Position numbers and translations under genes: made by a program
Part shown: positions 1 to 9,778 of the stretch, one piece after another
Layout: the number at the start of each line of letters is the position of its first letter
How positions within the stretch are numbered: position 1 is the stretch's first letter
Assembly (NCBI RefSeq): GCF_013408535.1
Contig: NZ_JACBZA010000001.1
Coordinates: 3,370,850 to 3,434,849, forward strand
Direction: 5' to 3'
Length of the DNA: 64,000 nt
Source: Actinopolymorpha cephalotaxi
GTDB taxonomy: Bacteria; Actinomycetota; Actinomycetes; Propionibacteriales; Actinopolymorphaceae
The notes under the pieces: model-generated
What the model was told of the DNA's origin: nothing
The model's input: the letters and a program-made list of their open reading frames with translations, nothing else
Databases searched by the model: none

Positions 1-557
1 TACCCGACGGTTCCTGGCCGGCCGGACCGAAGGCGGACTTCGGGAAGGACGGCCGCCCCTCCCTACCCGAACCCGAGTACCGCCGGCTCACCCGAGGCGC
101 CGGGTGCCGCTCGGCCACGACGGGGGCGGTGGCCTGCCTCGCATTGCACCCCGACCGCAACCGAAGCGACACCGCCCGTATCGGTGTCGACCACCTCCTC
201 GCCCGCGAGACCCGAGACGAGTCGGCGCTCGGCTGGGAGGTCTCCCGCCTGGTCGGACTCGAACGCCACCAGGGACAGGTCACCTTCTACGTCACCTTCG
301 ACCCCGCGTTCGTCCTCGACCTCGCCTCCCGATGCGGCGTCTCCCCCGAGGACCGGCGAGTACGAGAGCTGGTCGCCTACCTGGAGAGCCTGCGCGGGCC
401 GTACGGCCTCTGGCCGCACCACGCCCACCCGCAGCTGTCCCGCTGGCTGACGTTCGACCTCGAATGCAGCCTCCGCCGGCTCGCTGCCGGCGACTGGACC
501 GGCAACGAGGACCCGGCCACCTTCACCCCCTACAGAAGAGGACCGCGCCGCTACTGA
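1..557 (+). CDS. Prenyltransferase/squalene-cyclase-repeat protein, C-terminal part
   Basis: The reading frame is open from the first bases of the window to the TGA at 555-557, so the 5' end lies outside. The visible part starts with PDGSWPAG, which resembles the QxPDGSW-type repeat of the squalene-hopene cyclase and prenyltransferase alpha-toroid fold. A helical stretch follows with further aromatic, repeat-like positions (GPYGLWPHHAHPQLSRW). I infer a terpene-cyclase-like or uncharacterised alpha/alpha toroid protein. Catalytic motifs such as DxDD are not in the visible part, so activity cannot be judged. An internal ATG near 129 is unlikely to be the start, because the repeat motif lies upstream of it. 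Confidence 0.55.
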   Translation, partial: PDGSWPAGPKADFGKDGRPSLPEPEYRRLTRGAGCRSATTGAVACLALHPDRNRSDTARIGVDHLLARETRDESALGWEVSRLVGLERHQGQVTFYVTFDPAFVLDLASRCGVSPEDRRVRELVAYLESLRGPYGLWPHHAHPQLSRWLTFDLECSLRRLAAGDWTGNEDPATFTPYRRGPRRY

Positions 558-637
558 CACAAGCCTGCGAATCACGCCAGGGTGGGTGCCGGCTGCCTAC
601 GAAACGCCGCCGGGACAGGTCGGCCGAACGCGGCCCT

Positions 638-1183
638 TCAGAGCAGTCCTCTGAAGTCAAACCCCCGAACCCGTGCGCGGCGGCGGGCGTCCTCGACGAC
701 AGAGGCGACCAGGTCTCCGTAGGCCGCCAGGAGCAGCAGGAACCCCACTGCCTCGTCGTCGAGGGCACTCCGCCGGCCGGCGTAGATGTTCAGGCTCGCC
801 CGCAGGTCGCGGCCGGGTACGGGCATCACCACCATGGGACAGCTGAGCATGCAGGCGACCGGCGGGCGGGCCGCGGCACGTGCGAAGGCGGGCCACCGGG
901 GGTCGTGTGCCACGTCGCGAACGTGGTACACCATGTCGTCGAGGATGGCGTCCACACACGGGCCCGAGGCCAGCGCGTACTGCACCTCGTCCGCCTGACG
1001 AGCACTCTCATGGCTGGCTGCACAGGTCCAGAACCGGTCCGCACTCGCCAGGGTGACGCTGGCCCACACCGGTCCGCTCGGCACCCGAACGGCGATCTCG
1101 ACGACCGCGTCCAGACGATGCAGGCCTCCGGCCGGACGACGGCTGCCGCCGACATCCTCGAAGGCGGCCACCAGAACTCGCAT
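638..1183 (-). CDS. GAF-domain protein (ANTAR-type GAF without the RNA-binding domain)
   Basis: About 181 residues forming a single GAF-like sensory domain. The pattern (VDAVVEIAVRV, SVTLASADRF, DEVQYALASGPCVDAI, then a hydrophobic strand and LNIYAGRRSALDDEA) matches the GAF module of actinobacterial GAF-ANTAR regulators. The protein ends shortly after this domain and has no ANTAR helices. The ATG at 1183 was chosen because residues upstream (possible TTG at 1273) have no GAF-like character; neither start has a convincing ribosome binding site. It lies just downstream of the DosS-like kinase on the same strand with a gap of about 165 bases, so it could be co-transcribed and act as an accessory redox or ligand sensor. 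That role is inferred. Confidence 0.6.
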   Translation of the reverse strand: MRVLVAAFEDVGGSRRPAGGLHRLDAVVEIAVRVPSGPVWASVTLASADRFWTCAASHESARQADEVQYALASGPCVDAILDDMVYHVRDVAHDPRWPAFARAAARPPVACMLSCPMVVMPVPGRDLRASLNIYAGRRSALDDEAVGFLLLLAAYGDLVASVVEDARRRARVRGFDFRGLL

Positions 1184-1347
1184 GGCCGCAGGCGTAGGGG
1201 TGGCGAATGGAGTTGGCACGACGGCCGCCCTTCGTACTGGCGTAACCAACGCCCTGGGCGGCTGGATGCTCAACCGTGCATCGAATGTACTCCGTGAGCA
1301 CGGATGTGGAAGCCCTTCGACCCGGTGACAAGGAGCTGCCCCGAAGG

Positions 1348-3072
<1,725 letters not shown>

Positions 3073-3123
3073 CTAGGCGAACAACTCTTCTCCGTACGGG
3101 TGGTGATGCACCAAGCTGTCGCC

Positions 3124-3777
3124 ATGACGATTCGCGTGTTTGTGGTGGACGACCACCAGGTGGTGCGCGCCGGGATCCGTGAGCTGCTGCACGACGAGCC
3201 CGACCTGGAGGTCGTCGGCGAAGCCGGCACCGCGGCCCAGGCCCGCGCGCGGGTGCCCGCGCTTCGTCCGGACGTCGCGATCCTCGACGTACGTCTGCCC
3301 GACGGCAACGGAGTCGAGGTCTGCCGTGACATCCGCGCCGCCACCGAGCCACCGCCGGCCTGCCTGATGCTCACGTCGTACTCCGACGACCAGGCCCTCT
3401 TCGACGCCATCATGGCCGGGGCCGCCGGCTACCTTCTCAAGCAGATCGACAGCGAAGCCATCGTGTCGGCGATCCGCCACGTCGCCGCCGGTGGGTCGAT
3501 GCTCGACCCTGCACTGACGGCGGCGGTCCTCGACCGGCTGCGCAAACCCCCGCCGGAGGACCCGAGGTACGCGACGCTGACCGACAAGGAACGCGAGATT
3601 CTCGAGCTCGTGGCCGACGGCCTGACCAACAAGCAGATCGCCAAGGAGCTCTTCCTCGCCGAGAAGACGGTGAAGAACTACGTCTCGGCGATCCTGCGCA
3701 AACTCGGCATGGAGCGCCGTACAGAGGCTGCCGTGTTCGCGGTGGAACTCCGCCAGAACTCCCGACCCAGCCACTGA
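3124..3777 (+). CDS. devR: DosR/DevR-like NarL-family response regulator
   Basis: 217 residues. The N-terminal receiver domain begins VFVVDDHQVVRAG, with the phospho-acceptor Asp55 in ILDVRLPDGNG. The C-terminal LuxR-type helix-turn-helix (about 145-210) contains GLTNKQIAKELFLAEKTVK and ends LGMERRTEAAVFA, which is almost word for word the mycobacterial DosR signature. The ATG at 3124 begins the usual short N-terminus. It is divergent from the DosS-like kinase, its obvious partner. In mycobacteria this regulator switches on nitrate transport, nitroreductase-like and stress genes under hypoxia; the same types of gene follow here. Downstream targets in this organism are inferred. Confidence 0.9.
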   Translation: MTIRVFVVDDHQVVRAGIRELLHDEPDLEVVGEAGTAAQARARVPALRPDVAILDVRLPDGNGVEVCRDIRAATEPPPACLMLTSYSDDQALFDAIMAGAAGYLLKQIDSEAIVSAIRHVAAGGSMLDPALTAAVLDRLRKPPPEDPRYATLTDKEREILELVADGLTNKQIAKELFLAEKTVKNYVSAILRKLGMERRTEAAVFAVELRQNSRPSH

Positions 3778-3784
3778 GCCTGCC

Positions 3785-3816
3785 GAACTGGCCCGGCCGA
3801 ACGAGCCCGGCCGAAC
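3785..3816 (+). repeat. Short direct repeat after devR
   Basis: Two adjacent copies of a 13-14 base unit (GCCCGGCCGAACG) lie just after the devR stop codon. They form no clear hairpin with a T-tract. No function is apparent. Confidence 0.4.
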
Positions 3817-3936
3817 GGGCCATGGAGCAGGGCCGTTTGGCCACGACAGAAAGGGACATTGCCAGCAGCATCGGCTGATGGCGGGCGAGATCCTTCTTGT
3901 GCATGGTTCATCCCCATACGGAGAAGGCAGGCCATC

Positions 3937-4602
3937 ATGACCATCCGCCACGAAACACCCTGCCGTCACCGCAGCTCGGTGCCGAGGCAGAAGTCGACCA
4001 CCGGCCCCGCGCCGACAAGTCAGGCGCCGTCGGCACCGCCGGCAGCACGCCCCGCGACCACCGGCCTCGTGCCCGGCGCTCCGTCGGCGTGGACCGGACG
4101 GATCCTCGCCGTCCTGCGGATCGGCCTGGGGTTCGTCTTCCTGTGGGCGTTCACGGACAAGCTCTTCGGCTGGAACTACGCCACACCGCCCGCGCGGTCC
4201 TGGCTCAACGGAGGCTCGCCCACCAGGGGGTTCCTCGGCGGAGTCCAGGCGGGACCGTTCCAGTCCGTGTTCCACAGCTGGGCGGGCGCCGGCTGGGCCG
4301 ACTGGCTGTTCATGCTGGGACTTCTCGGAGTCGGAGTGGCCGTCGTCGCCGGTGTCGGACTGCGCCTCGCCGCGGTCGCGGGCTCGGTCATGATGGTGTT
4401 GATGTGGGCCGCGGAGTGGCCGATGGCGCACCTGAGCTCCGCCGGTACGCCCACGATGTCGACGAATCCGTTCGTCGACTACCACCTCCTCTACGCCCTG
4501 CTCCTGGTCCTCTTCGCCGTCGCGAACGCCGGAGCGGTCTGGGGCCTCGGCGGGGCCTGGGCCAAGGTCGGGCTCGTCGACCGCAACCGGTGGCTGAGCT
4601 GA
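3937..4602 (+). CDS. DoxX-family membrane protein
   Basis: 221 residues. A proline/alanine-rich cytosolic N-terminus is followed by four hydrophobic segments (about 52-68, 115-135, 140-158 and 185-205). The order and the motif VLRIGLGFVFLWAFTDKLFGW match the DoxX/DoxD family, which includes the quinone-reducing subunit of thiosulfate:quinone oxidoreductase and many redox-linked membrane proteins of unknown role. The ATG at 3937 is preceded by GGAGAAGG; an upstream in-frame ATG would add an unrelated leader. It lies between devR and an Acg-like nitroreductase, which suggests membership of the same hypoxia/redox regulon. The exact reaction is not known. Confidence 0.75.
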   Translation: MTIRHETPCRHRSSVPRQKSTTGPAPTSQAPSAPPAARPATTGLVPGAPSAWTGRILAVLRIGLGFVFLWAFTDKLFGWNYATPPARSWLNGGSPTRGFLGGVQAGPFQSVFHSWAGAGWADWLFMLGLLGVGVAVVAGVGLRLAAVAGSVMMVLMWAAEWPMAHLSSAGTPTMSTNPFVDYHLLYALLLVLFAVANAGAVWGLGGAWAKVGLVDRNRWLS

Positions 4603-4680
4603 ACCCGAGCACGAGTCCAGCCTGAGCACGAGTCCGACCCGACCCGACCCACGAGTCCGACCCGGCCCGACCCCACCTGG
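4603..4680 (+). repeat. Imperfect direct repeats between doxX and the nitroreductase
   Basis: The spacer is built from repeated elements. GAGCACGAGTCC occurs twice and CACGAGTCCGACCCG-like units recur, mixed with GACCC repeats. It has no open reading frame of its own. It may reflect slippage or a protein-binding array. Confidence 0.45.
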
Positions 4681-4699
4681 CCCACCGACGGGGGATCCG

Positions 4700-5689
4700 A
4701 TGAACGACGCACCGGGCCCGGAGCTGACCGCCGAAGAACGTGAACTCCTTCTCCGCGCGGCGATCCGGGCGCCGTCGATGCACAACACCCAGCCGTGGCG
4801 GTTCGCGTTCCGGGACCGCACCGTCGAGGTCTACCGCGACATCGACCGGGAGCTGGCCGCCGAGGACCCGGACGGGCGGCTGGCCATGTTGGGGGTGGGT
4901 GCCGCCGTCCTCAACCTGCGGGTCGCCGCGGCGACGCTTGCGCTGTCGACGACGACAGTCCTGCTCCCGGACCCGGGCCGGCCCACCCTGACGGTCCGGC
5001 TGACCCTGGGCACCGGAGGCGGTGAGGGCACCGAACTGGCAGGCCTGTTCCCGTCCATCCCGAGCCGCCGGACCAACCGCCACCCGTACGCGGAACGTGC
5101 CATCGCCCCGGCCGTGCGAGCAGAACTCGCGCAGGCGGCCGCCGCCGAAGGCGCACGGCTGTACTGGGCGAACGAGGACCAGGTGCGCTGGCTGCAGCAC
5201 CTGGCAGGCGATGCCGACCGCTTCGAGGAACAGGACCTGCACCGCATCGTCGAGCGGGGCGCGTGGGTGGGCGGTGATCGGGACCGCGACGGCGTACCGT
5301 CGGCGTCCCTCGGACCCCGGCCGGCAGAGCTGTCGAGTCCAGTCCGCGACCTCGCCGTCGATCCCGCCGACCGGGCGCGCAGTACCGCGAGGTTCGAGGA
5401 CCACCCACAACTGGCGGTGCTGGCGACGGCGGAGGACGGCCCCCGCAGCTGGCTGGTCGCGGGCCAGGCTCTGCAACGCGTGCTCCTGGTCGCCACCCGC
5501 AACGGCCTCGCCGCGTCCCTGCTCAATCAGTTGGTCGAGCACCAGCCGTTTCGCGAACTGCTGTACGCCCCGAGCGCCGGGCCGACCGCTCCCCAGGCGG
5601 TGCTCCGGCTCGGGCACGGGCGAGCCGTCGCGGCCACGCCACGGCGGCCGGCAGAGGCCTTCGTTCTTCGTGACAACGAAACGCCGTGA
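4700..5689 (+). CDS. Acg-family nitroreductase-like protein
   Basis: 329 residues. The N-terminal motif RAAIRAPSMHNTQPWRF is diagnostic of the Acg branch of the nitroreductase superfamily (mycobacterial Rv2032/Rv3131 type). These proteins keep a flavin-binding-like fold but are divergent, and their enzymatic activity is doubtful in the described members. A second conserved block is SRRTNRHPYAERAI. The ATG at 4700 follows GGGGGA. In Mycobacterium tuberculosis such genes are among the strongest DosR targets, so its position beside devR and devS is informative. I infer a dormancy or redox-stress role. FMN binding would need testing. Confidence 0.83.
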   Translation: MNDAPGPELTAEERELLLRAAIRAPSMHNTQPWRFAFRDRTVEVYRDIDRELAAEDPDGRLAMLGVGAAVLNLRVAAATLALSTTTVLLPDPGRPTLTVRLTLGTGGGEGTELAGLFPSIPSRRTNRHPYAERAIAPAVRAELAQAAAAEGARLYWANEDQVRWLQHLAGDADRFEEQDLHRIVERGAWVGGDRDRDGVPSASLGPRPAELSSPVRDLAVDPADRARSTARFEDHPQLAVLATAEDGPRSWLVAGQALQRVLLVATRNGLAASLLNQLVEHQPFRELLYAPSAGPTAPQAVLRLGHGRAVAATPRRPAEAFVLRDNETP

Positions 5690-5696
5690 GACCTGG

Positions 5697-6452
5697 TCAC
5701 CTGGCGAGGTAGACGGTGTTGGCCGACTCGCCCCTGGTCAGCGGATTGGCGAAGGTGACCACGTGCGCGTCGGCCTGGCGGAACACCTCCGCGAGTACGC
5801 CGAGGAAGGCGTCGTCGGGCGGGTCGTCGGACCACAGCGCGAAGACGCCTCCGGGGCGCAGGTGCCGGGCGAGCCGACGTATCCCGTCCGGGGTGTAGAA
5901 CGGCGCGTGCCGCGGGTGCAGGACGTGCCGCGGAGTGTGGTCGATGTCGAGCAGGATCGCGTCGACACGACCTCCCGGCGTCCGCGGATCGAACCCGCCG
6001 TCGGAGTCCACCAGGGCGAAGAAGTCACCGTGCACCAGGTGCGTCCGCGGATCGGCTGTCAGCTCGTCCGCACCGGGGATCAGCCCTCGCTGATGCCAGT
6101 CGATCACCTCGGCCAGGGCCTCCACCACGGTCAGCGAACGGACCCGCTGGTCGGTCAGGACGGCGCGCGCGGTGTAGCCGAGCCCGAGCCCCCCGACGAT
6201 CACGTCCAGGTCCTCGCCCTCCACCTGGGCCAGAGCCAGGTGCGCGAGTTCGGTCTCCCCCACCGTGAACAGGCTCGACATGAGGAACTCCTCGCCGAGC
6301 TTGGCCTCGTACACCTGGATCTTGAGCATCGGGTCGAGTCGGCGGCGCAGACTGATCACCCCCATCGGGGTGTCCGCCCAGGCCAGCTCCTCAAACCGCG
6401 CGCTCACGAGACGACGGGGGTGGAGAGCGGGTGGTACATGACGAAGCCTCAT
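5697..6452 (-). CDS. Spermidine-synthase-like class I methyltransferase-fold protein
   Basis: About 251 residues. The SAM/dcSAM-binding region has the motif IVGGLGLGYTARAVL followed by VVEALAEVIDWHQ, and later DAILLDIDHTPRH. This pattern belongs to spermidine-synthase-like proteins, many of which are not true polyamine enzymes. The protein is encoded convergently with the nitroreductase, seven bases separating the stops. The ATG at 6452 is preceded by AAAGG with very short spacing, so a GTG about 45 bases further in is a possible alternative. Its link to the redox cluster is by position only, and its substrate is unknown. Confidence 0.65.
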   Translation of the reverse strand: MRLRHVPPALHPRRLVSARFEELAWADTPMGVISLRRRLDPMLKIQVYEAKLGEEFLMSSLFTVGETELAHLALAQVEGEDLDVIVGGLGLGYTARAVLTDQRVRSLTVVEALAEVIDWHQRGLIPGADELTADPRTHLVHGDFFALVDSDGGFDPRTPGGRVDAILLDIDHTPRHVLHPRHAPFYTPDGIRRLARHLRPGGVFALWSDDPPDDAFLGVLAEVFRQADAHVVTFANPLTRGESANTVYLAR

Positions 6453-6555
6453 CCTTTGATCGGAAACCGACGGCGCGGACGACCGGCTCAGGGCGCCACG
6501 CGGCACGTCGGCGAGGGTACCCACCTGGTGCCGGGGCCACGTGCGCGCGGTGAGA

Positions 6556-7329
6556 TCAGCGCGCGTTGGAGTGTGGCCTCGGGCTGTCGGGCGCGGCGTG
6601 CGCGGCCCGGGCGGACCGCACCCGCCGAGTGAGGCGGGGCGGGTTCGCCGTACGGGGCGCACGGGAGCGGTAGACGATGTAGGGCCGGAAGAGGTAGCCG
6701 ACCGGCGCGGTGAACGCGTGCACCAGCCGGGTGAACGGCCAGATCGCGAACAGCAGCATCCCGATCAGGGTGTGCAGCCTGAACTGGACGGGTGCCCCGG
6801 CCATCGCGTCGATGTCCGGGTGCAGGACGAAGATCGAACGGAACCACGGCGCGACGGTCTCCCGGTAGTTGTGCTCCTGCCCGACCACGCCGGCACCCAG
6901 GAGGGTGGTGGCCAGTCCGGCGACGATGGCCGCGACGAGCACGACGTACATTCCCTTGTCGTTGCGGGTGGTGGCCATGAACACCGGACCGGTCGTCCGG
7001 CGCCGAAAAATGAGGATCGCGATCCCCACCAACGTGGCGAACCCGGCGACGCCGCCGAGCAGCAGCGCCTGCACGTGGTAGCCGTGCTCGGTCAGCCCGG
7101 CCGCGGTCGTCCAGGACTGCGGGACGACCAGGCCGATGAAGTGGCCGACCACGACGACCAGAATCCCGAAGTGGAACAACGGGCTGCCGATCCGCAACAG
7201 TCGCGACTCGTACAGCTCCGACGATCTCGTGGTCCAGCCGAACTGGTCGTAGCGGTAGCGCCAGATCGTGCCGCCGATCAGCACGGCCAGCGTGACGTAC
7301 GGGAGAACCGCCCAGGCGAGGACGTTCAT
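6556..7329 (-). CDS. narI: Respiratory nitrate reductase gamma subunit (cytochrome b)
   Basis: 257 residues, with five hydrophobic segments between about 5 and 205. Histidines in the second helix (GHFIGLVVP) and in the last two (QFRLHTLIGM, TRLVHAF) are positioned as the di-haem b ligands of NarI. The subunit takes electrons from the quinol pool and passes them to NarH. The C-terminal tail is Arg/Pro-rich and probably cytosolic. The ATG overlaps the narJ stop (ATGA at 7326-7329), so it is translationally coupled. It is the last gene of the narGHJI operon. Confidence 0.93.
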   Translation of the reverse strand: MNVLAWAVLPYVTLAVLIGGTIWRYRYDQFGWTTRSSELYESRLLRIGSPLFHFGILVVVVGHFIGLVVPQSWTTAAGLTEHGYHVQALLLGGVAGFATLVGIAILIFRRRTTGPVFMATTRNDKGMYVVLVAAIVAGLATTLLGAGVVGQEHNYRETVAPWFRSIFVLHPDIDAMAGAPVQFRLHTLIGMLLFAIWPFTRLVHAFTAPVGYLFRPYIVYRSRAPRTANPPRLTRRVRSARAAHAAPDSPRPHSNAR

Positions 7330-8024
7330 CGTGACCTTCCCTCCGTCGGCTCGGCCACGGGGCGGGCGGCGTAGGGTTCGAGCCCCACGCTCTCCTGGGG
7401 CGGCCCGGCTTTCGCCAGCCGCTGTGCGGCGGCCCGGTCGGCAGGAGACGGCCCGGGCAGCAGGGCGCAGACCGCCTCGACGACCCGGGCGTACGGCGAC
7501 CCCACGTCGACCAGGGCGAGCCGCAGGAGTTCGACTCCCGCGCGGTGTTCCTGCAGCAGGGCAAGGCCGTCGGTCACGTCACCGGTGGCGGCGTACTCCA
7601 GGACGACGGGCAGGTAGTCGGGCAGCTCGCCGCCCTCCCCGACCTCGCCGCCGAAGTCCAGCCCGCCCGAGCGGTACCGCTCCTTGAACGCGGTGAGCGA
7701 CTGCCCCCGGCGGCGGGTCTCCCCGTCGGCCCACCAGGTGAGGTGGAGGCAGCAGCGCCGGCGCCGGTCGAACGTCGCGACGTAGTGCTCGGCGAGGTCG
7801 CGTTCGGGCACGGCCGCAACGTGGTCGAGGAAGGCGGTCAGCGTTGCGCGGGGCTCACCCGCGGGACCCGCCGTCGGCAGCTGACGTACGGCAGTCGCCA
7901 CGACAGGCACCAGCGCGCGGATCGTCTCGTCGGGATACTGCAGCAGGATCGACGCGGCCTGGCAGACGATCGCGGCGTCCCGCGCACCGATGGTGCCGGT
8001 CCCCCGGGCCCCACCGGGCTTCAC
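7326..8024 (-). CDS. narJ: Nitrate reductase molybdenum cofactor assembly chaperone
   Basis: 232 residues of the all-helical NarJ/TorD family. Recognisable blocks are CQAASILLQYPDE, HYVATFDRRRRCCLHLTWWADGETRRRGQ and ELPDYLPVVLEYA. NarJ binds the NarG N-terminus and helps insert the FeS cluster and molybdenum cofactor before membrane docking. The start is a GTG that overlaps the narH stop in a GTGA arrangement at 8021-8024, and the 3' end overlaps narI. Four-base overlaps throughout point to one transcript with coupled translation. Confidence 0.93.
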   Translation of the reverse strand: MKPGGARGTGTIGARDAAIVCQAASILLQYPDETIRALVPVVATAVRQLPTAGPAGEPRATLTAFLDHVAAVPERDLAEHYVATFDRRRRCCLHLTWWADGETRRRGQSLTAFKERYRSGGLDFGGEVGEGGELPDYLPVVLEYAATGDVTDGLALLQEHRAGVELLRLALVDVGSPYARVVEAVCALLPGPSPADRAAAQRLAKAGPPQESVGLEPYAARPVAEPTEGRSR

Positions 8025-9778
8025 GAGTCACCCCCGTCCCCGTGCCCGTCCCCGGCCTGGTCCTCGGTCCGGCCCTCGGCACGATCCTCGGTCCGGCGGG
8101 CCGGGAAGAGACCGGACGGGGTGCCCTTGCCGTCCCAGTTGAGCAGGTTGATCCGGCTGCGGCGGCGCTCGGGGTCGGCGAGTCCCTCGCTCGTCTGCCG
8201 GTCCTTCAGCGCGTGGAACGTCTCCACCGAGACCGGTGTGGGCCGCCCGGACGCCTCACCGAACGGACCGCTCGCATACATGCCCGGGCCTTCGTCGTAG
8301 TCCAGGCTGCAGCTGAGCTCCTCCAGTTGCTGCGCGTCCCCTTCGTGCGCGGTGGGGATGACGTACCGGTCGCCGTACTTCGCCACCGCGAGCAGGCGGT
8401 ACAGCGCGGTGAGATCAGCGCCCGTCGTGCCCGCCGCCCGGGCGACGGACTCGTCGGGAGGATCGCCGAGGTTGACCGCCCGCATGTACGAACGCATGGC
8501 GGACAGCTTCCGCAGCACGTCGCGCACCGGCCCGGGGTCGCCCGCGGTGAACAGCTCGGCGAGGTACTCCACGGGGATGCGCAGCGCGTCGATCGCGCCG
8601 AAGAGGTTGTCGAGGTCCTCCCCGTCGTGGCCGGTCTCGCTGATCGCCTCGACCATCGGCGACAGTGGCGGGACGTACCACACCATCGGCATGGTGCGGA
8701 ACTCCGGATGCAGCGGCAGCGCGACCCGGTGCACCTTGGCGAGTGCGTAGACCGGGGAGCGCCGGGCGGCGTCCAGCCAGTCCTCGGGAATGCCGTCCCG
8801 GCGCGCGGCCGCGGCCACCTCCGGATCGTTCGGGTCGAGCAGCACGTCGAGCTGTGCCTCGTACAACGCCTTCTCGTCGGCCACCGACGCGGCCGCGGCT
8901 ACCCGGTCGGCGTCGTAGAGGAACAGCCCGATGTAGCGCAGCCGGCCCACACACGTCTCCGAGCACACCGTCGGCATGCCGACCTCGACGCGCGGATAGC
9001 AGAACGTGCACTTCTCCGCCTTGCCGGTGCGGTGGTTGAAGTAGACCTTCTTGTACGGGCAGCCCGTGACGCACATCCGCCAACCACGGCAGCGATCCTG
9101 GTCGACCAGCACGATGCCGTCCTCGCTGCGCTTGTACATCGCCCCCGATGGGCAGGACGCGACGCAGGACGGGTTGAGGCAGTGCTCGCAGATCCGCGGC
9201 AGGTAGAACATGAACGTGCGCTCGAACTCGAACCGGATCCGGTCCTCCGCCTGCCGCCGCACCCGTTCCACGATCGGGTCGGCGTCCGCGACCTCCGCCC
9301 CGCCGCCGAGGTTGTCGTCCCACGCCGCGCTCCACTCGACCTTCGTCTCCTTCCCCGACAGCAGGGACTTCGGCCGGGCGACCGGGAAGTCGTCGCCGAG
9401 CGGTGCGGAGGTCAGGGTGTCGTAGTCGTAGGTCCAGGGTTCGTAGTAGTCGCGGATGTCCGGCAGCACCGGGTTGGCGAAGATCGAGGCCAGCTTGCGG
9501 AAACGACCGCCGGCCTTCAGCCGCAGCCGGCCGCGGGACGTGCGGACCCAGCCGCCCTTCCAGCGCTCCTGGTCCTGGTAGCAGCGCGGGTAGCCCTGCC
9601 CGGGCCGGGTCTCGACGTTGTTGAACCAGACGTACTCGGTGCCGCTGCGGTTGGTCCACGCCTGCTTGCAGGTGACCGAGCAGGTGTGGCAGCCGATGCA
9701 CTTGTCGAGGTTCATCACCATGCCGAGCTGGGCCATGCAACGTCCGATCGACGACGGGGCACCGGTCGAAGCTGCCAT
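8021..9778 (-). CDS. narH: Respiratory nitrate reductase beta subunit (FeS)
   Basis: About 585 residues. Cysteine clusters typical of NarH are visible: DKCIGCHTCSVTCKQAW near the N-terminus, CEHCLNPSCVASCPSG, CRGWRMCVTGCPYKK (tryptophan in place of a cysteine, giving the 3Fe-4S centre) and CTFCYP. The subunit relays electrons from NarI to NarG. The ATG at 9778 overlaps the narG stop (ATGA). The frame is open further upstream, but that part is only an antiparallel reading of narG. The protein is longer than the E. coli enzyme (512), mainly in its C-terminal half, as in other actinobacteria. Confidence 0.95.
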   Translation of the reverse strand: MAASTGAPSSIGRCMAQLGMVMNLDKCIGCHTCSVTCKQAWTNRSGTEYVWFNNVETRPGQGYPRCYQDQERWKGGWVRTSRGRLRLKAGGRFRKLASIFANPVLPDIRDYYEPWTYDYDTLTSAPLGDDFPVARPKSLLSGKETKVEWSAAWDDNLGGGAEVADADPIVERVRRQAEDRIRFEFERTFMFYLPRICEHCLNPSCVASCPSGAMYKRSEDGIVLVDQDRCRGWRMCVTGCPYKKVYFNHRTGKAEKCTFCYPRVEVGMPTVCSETCVGRLRYIGLFLYDADRVAAAASVADEKALYEAQLDVLLDPNDPEVAAAARRDGIPEDWLDAARRSPVYALAKVHRVALPLHPEFRTMPMVWYVPPLSPMVEAISETGHDGEDLDNLFGAIDALRIPVEYLAELFTAGDPGPVRDVLRKLSAMRSYMRAVNLGDPPDESVARAAGTTGADLTALYRLLAVAKYGDRYVIPTAHEGDAQQLEELSCSLDYDEGPGMYASGPFGEASGRPTPVSVETFHALKDRQTSEGLADPERRRSRINLLNWDGKGTPSGLFPARRTEDRAEGRTEDQAGDGHGDGGDS